Shown piece by piece: positions 61,452 to 64,000 of a DNA stretch of 64,000 nt. The stretch lies in assembly GCF_012641335.1 (NCBI RefSeq), contig NZ_JABAID010000006.1, positions 1 through 64,000 on the forward strand, given 5' to 3'. The stretch comes from Novosphingobium sp. ERN07 (GTDB lineage Bacteria; Pseudomonadota; Alphaproteobacteria; Sphingomonadales; Sphingomonadaceae). The notes below the pieces were generated by a model. The model had not been told where the DNA came from. It saw only the letters and a list, made by a program, of their open reading frames with translations, and did not search any database. The first letter of the stretch is position 1, and each line of letters begins with the position of its first letter. Both the position numbers and the translations under genes were made by a program.

Positions 61452-64000
61452 TCAGATCAGCACTCCATCCAGCCCCATTGTCGCATACACGCCATTTGCG
61501 CCGAAGCCGACGATGTCGGCCTGACCGTCGATGTTCAGGTCTGCCAGTTCGCGGTGGTAGAGGGTGTCGCTGGTCCAGCCCTGATTTTGACCGAAGTTGG
61601 CGAGATCGAAATTGGCAGCGGTGAAGGTGCCGTCAGCCTTGCCATAGGCGACGAAGGTGCCTGCTATGCCGAAGCCGACGATATCGTCGCGGCCATCGCC
61701 ATCGACGTCGCCCATGTCGCGCGGGAAGGCATCCTGTGTCGACCAGCCCTGGCCGGTGCCGAAGTTTTCCAGCGCGAGGACGGGGGCGGCGAATGTGCCG
61801 TTGGCCTGGCCGAGGGCGACATATGTGCCGTGGGCGCCAAAGCCGATGACGTCATCGCGGCCATCGCCGTCCACGTCTGCCAGTTCGCGGTGGAAGGTGT
61901 TGTCGGATGTCCAGCCCTGCGCGATGCCGAAATTGGCGAGGGCGAGAGTAGCCGTGCCGAAATTGCCCTTGCCATCGCCGAGAGCAACCAGCGTGCCCGC
62001 CTGCCCGAAGCCGACGATATCGGCAAAACCATCGCCGTTCACATCGCCCGCGGTGCGGGCAAAGCCATTTTGCGAGGTCCAGCCATTGGCGGGGTTGAAG
62101 TTTGACGAGCCGGTGATGGGGGCGGCAAAGCCGTAGTAGGCGACAGTCGTGCCGGGCGTGTTGCCGGGCTTTTGCAGGATCGTGCTGAGGGCAACCTGCA
62201 CGCCGAAAGTGCCGAAGCCGATGACGTCATCGCGGCCATCGCCGTTAACGTCTGCCATTTCGCGATGGAAGTTGTTGTCCGACGCCCAGCCCTGATTGAC
62301 GCCGAAATTGGCGATGCCCGTGTAGGTTGGCAGGTAGGTATCGTCCGACTGGCGAATGGCGACAAGCGTGCCTTCCTGCCCGAACCCGACGATATCCGGG
62401 CGGCGATCCCCGTTCACATCGGCAAGAAGGCGCGGGAAGCGGTCTTGCGATGTCCAGCCTCCTGCATTCGGGGCGAAATCGGCAAGGATCGCGTCGCCGG
62501 GATCGACGAAACGGGACGTGATGTAAAGCGCTTCGCCGAAGAGCAGTTGCTCGATGCCGGTGAGCGTATCGATGCCCTCCTTGCCGGAGGTGACGGTAAT
62601 GGACCCATTGGCGTTGCGGGTGATCGTGGCGTCAGCACGGGCGAGATTGAAGAACGCGGTATCGATGCCGGGACCGCCTTCGAGCGTGTCTTTGCCCGCA
62701 CCGCCGCTGAGATAATCGTTGCCGAAGCCGCCGACGAGATGGTTTGGCCCCTTGCCGGCCTGCAGAATATCGTCTCCGCCATTGCCGTAGATGGTGCCGC
62801 CCAGGGTTCCGCCACGGGCATCGACGGTATCGTCGCCCGGACCCATCTCTATGTCGCCGGTGACCTGCCCGTTGATCAGGATCTGCGATGAGGCGCTGAA
62901 ATCGCCCTCTGGCGTATCGAGATCGACACCGAATAGCCGCGCGTTGACGCTGTAGATGCTGGCGATGGTGCTATCTGTGCTGACGACAAGGCGGGCGCCG
63001 AATACCGCATCGACGTTGGTGGACGTGAGCGTACTGGCGTTGATGGTCAGGCCCGTTCCCTGGCCCACGCGGATGTCGGTAAAATCAGACCCGGCGTTGT
63101 CGATCGTCCAGTTCGACTGGATGACGTAGTCTAGATTTATGAAGAGCTTTTCAAAACCGCTAAATCGGCCAAGATCGACCGAGCGCGGCGAACCCTCGTT
63201 GAATGTGTCCAAGCGTAGCGTATCGATCCCAGCTCCGCCATCAACAAGTCCGCCGACCGTCGCCAGTGGGCGGAAATCACTTGCGCTGAATTTTAAAAAG
63301 TCATCGCCGAGACCAAGATTGACATTGCCTGTGATACTACTTGCTTGGCTAAGTATAACGTATTCTGACTTGCCGGTTCCGGAAATTGACCTAAATGTCG
63401 ATGCGCTCACTGCAATATAGTCACCATCCAGTGCCAGATCGACGAGCGGGTTAATGGAAGTGATAAAGTTTGCCAGCGCATTCTCTGTCGCTGAGACAAT
63501 CGTGACAGATTGCAATCCGGACAAGTTTTGAATGTTACTGGTGGTTCTATCAGCAACGTAAATTGTCGCCTGCTCAAAGCCTGCGAGATTGGCTGCGTCG
63601 AAAACAGCCGGGCCTGTGGCGATTTGGAGTGAGTCGTATTCCTCACCCCCAACAGCTCTGAAGGACGTATAAGCACCTTCGATGCGAAGGACATCCGCTC
63701 CTGCGCCGAGATCAATGAGGTTCAACGACGCCCCGCTACCTGATGCAGTGAAGCTGTCGTTCCCGCCAGCGAGTGTGACATTGCCGGAAATTGTGCCGCG
63801 ATTGACCACGATGTCATCGCCGGAGGAGCCGGTGATCAGGGCGACTTGACCGCCAGCCTCGTTGATGAAGGTGGAACCGCCCTGATTCATCGCCACGCCG
63901 CGATAGAAAATGCGGCCCGAGGCGGTGTTCGTCAGCGTGATGCCGGGCGCGTCCAGACTGATGCCGCCATAGGTGAGCGCATTGTTGGTGGCGGTGCCTG
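61452..64000 (-). CDS. Secreted RTX/FG-GAP repeat protein, N-terminus off window
   Basis: About 848 residues are visible, and the frame continues open past base 64000, so this is a partial gene. The upper part is a beta-rich repeat region. Near the middle are calcium-binding glycine repeats (GNGGDDILQAGKGPNHLVGG, then FGNDYLSGGAGKDTLEGGPG). The last third holds six FG-GAP/VCBS-type repeats of about 60 residues with cores such as DVNGDGRDDVIGFG and DVDGDGRDDIVGFG. It is probably a surface or exported protein (type I secretion or autotransporter-like), possibly adhesive. The C-terminus is GANGVYATMGLDGVLI. Confidence 0.85.
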   Translation of the reverse strand, partial: GTATNNALTYGGISLDAPGITLTNTASGRIFYRGVAMNQGGSTFINEAGGQVALITGSSGDDIVVNRGTISGNVTLAGGNDSFTASGSGASLNLIDLGAGADVLRIEGAYTSFRAVGGEEYDSLQIATGPAVFDAANLAGFEQATIYVADRTTSNIQNLSGLQSVTIVSATENALANFITSINPLVDLALDGDYIAVSASTFRSISGTGKSEYVILSQASSITGNVNLGLGDDFLKFSASDFRPLATVGGLVDGGAGIDTLRLDTFNEGSPRSVDLGRFSGFEKLFINLDYVIQSNWTIDNAGSDFTDIRVGQGTGLTINASTLTSTNVDAVFGARLVVSTDSTIASIYSVNARLFGVDLDTPEGDFSASSQILINGQVTGDIEMGPGDDTVDARGGTLGGTIYGNGGDDILQAGKGPNHLVGGFGNDYLSGGAGKDTLEGGPGIDTAFFNLARADATITRNANGSITVTSGKEGIDTLTGIEQLLFGEALYITSRFVDPGDAILADFAPNAGGWTSQDRFPRLLADVNGDRRPDIVGFGQEGTLVAIRQSDDTYLPTYTGIANFGVNQGWASDNNFHREMADVNGDGRDDVIGFGTFGVQVALSTILQKPGNTPGTTVAYYGFAAPITGSSNFNPANGWTSQNGFARTAGDVNGDGFADIVGFGQAGTLVALGDGKGNFGTATLALANFGIAQGWTSDNTFHRELADVDGDGRDDVIGFGAHGTYVALGQANGTFAAPVLALENFGTGQGWSTQDAFPRDMGDVDGDGRDDIVGFGIAGTFVAYGKADGTFTAANFDLANFGQNQGWTSDTLYHRELADLNIDGQADIVGFGANGVYATMGLDGVLI

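Overview
The window is GC-rich chromosomal DNA, most likely from an alphaproteobacterium of the Sphingomonadaceae (Novosphingobium/Sphingomonas-like). This is an inference from several things: GC-rich codon use, overlapping-stop operons (ATGA, GTGA, TGATG), a crtZ carotenoid hydroxylase, a mdh/sucD/sucA/sucB/lpd block, a pspF|pspABC locus with a sigma-54 promoter, and many short palindromic repeats between and inside genes. No rRNA, CRISPR array or complete tRNA was recognised.

Layout. (1) 1-6.1 kb is an accessory island: a DUF262/DUF1524 GmrSD-like restriction protein, a small serine recombinase overlapping two small genes (one HNH-like), an unknown 437-aa protein, an Xre regulator and a membrane-anchored hypothetical protein. 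(2) 6.3-13.4 kb: obgE, a sulfotransferase on the opposite strand, proB with an overlapping epimerase, and a large exported TPR-CHAT protein. (3) 13.5-15.5 kb: two DUF805 proteins and recF. (4) 15.7-20.5 kb: the phage-shock-protein locus. pspF diverges from a -24/-12 promoter that drives a leader ORF, pspA, pspB and pspC, followed by seven very small genes. Six of these encode one-helix plus coiled-coil proteins that repeat the C-terminal motif of PspB and PspC. This expanded Psp operon is the most unusual system in the window. (5) 20.6-33.7 kb: sufE, a DUF454 protein, a DUF4349 lipoprotein, crtZ, leuC and leuD separated by a DNA-glycosylase cluster, a quinone-oxidoreductase-like gene and assorted small genes. 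(6) 33.8-41.7 kb: lpd, sucB, sucA, sucD and mdh, all on the minus strand and ending at a strong terminator; sucC is not present. (7) 42-49 kb: a SleB-type cell-wall hydrolase, then a cobalamin riboswitch followed by btuB, btuF, btuC and btuD. (8) 49.6-53.4 kb: uvrA with a palindromic repeat inserted in frame, and small genes. (9) 53.4-61.4 kb: a second accessory region with a 269-bp element bearing inverted ends, an MT-A70 methylase/BglII-like nuclease pair, a terminase-small-subunit-like protein, an ABC-F ATPase and a DNA methylase fused to an Mrr-like nuclease. (10) 61.4 kb to the end: a large secreted RTX/FG-GAP repeat protein whose N-terminus lies beyond the window.

Functional themes. Envelope stress (Psp, DUF4349, CHAT), core TCA metabolism, leucine synthesis and B12 uptake make up the native backbone. 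Three restriction-type loci mark the accessory parts. At least four families of short palindromic repeats have spread through the region; some lie inside reading frames and visibly add protein sequence (uvrA, btuF, the 55752 gene).
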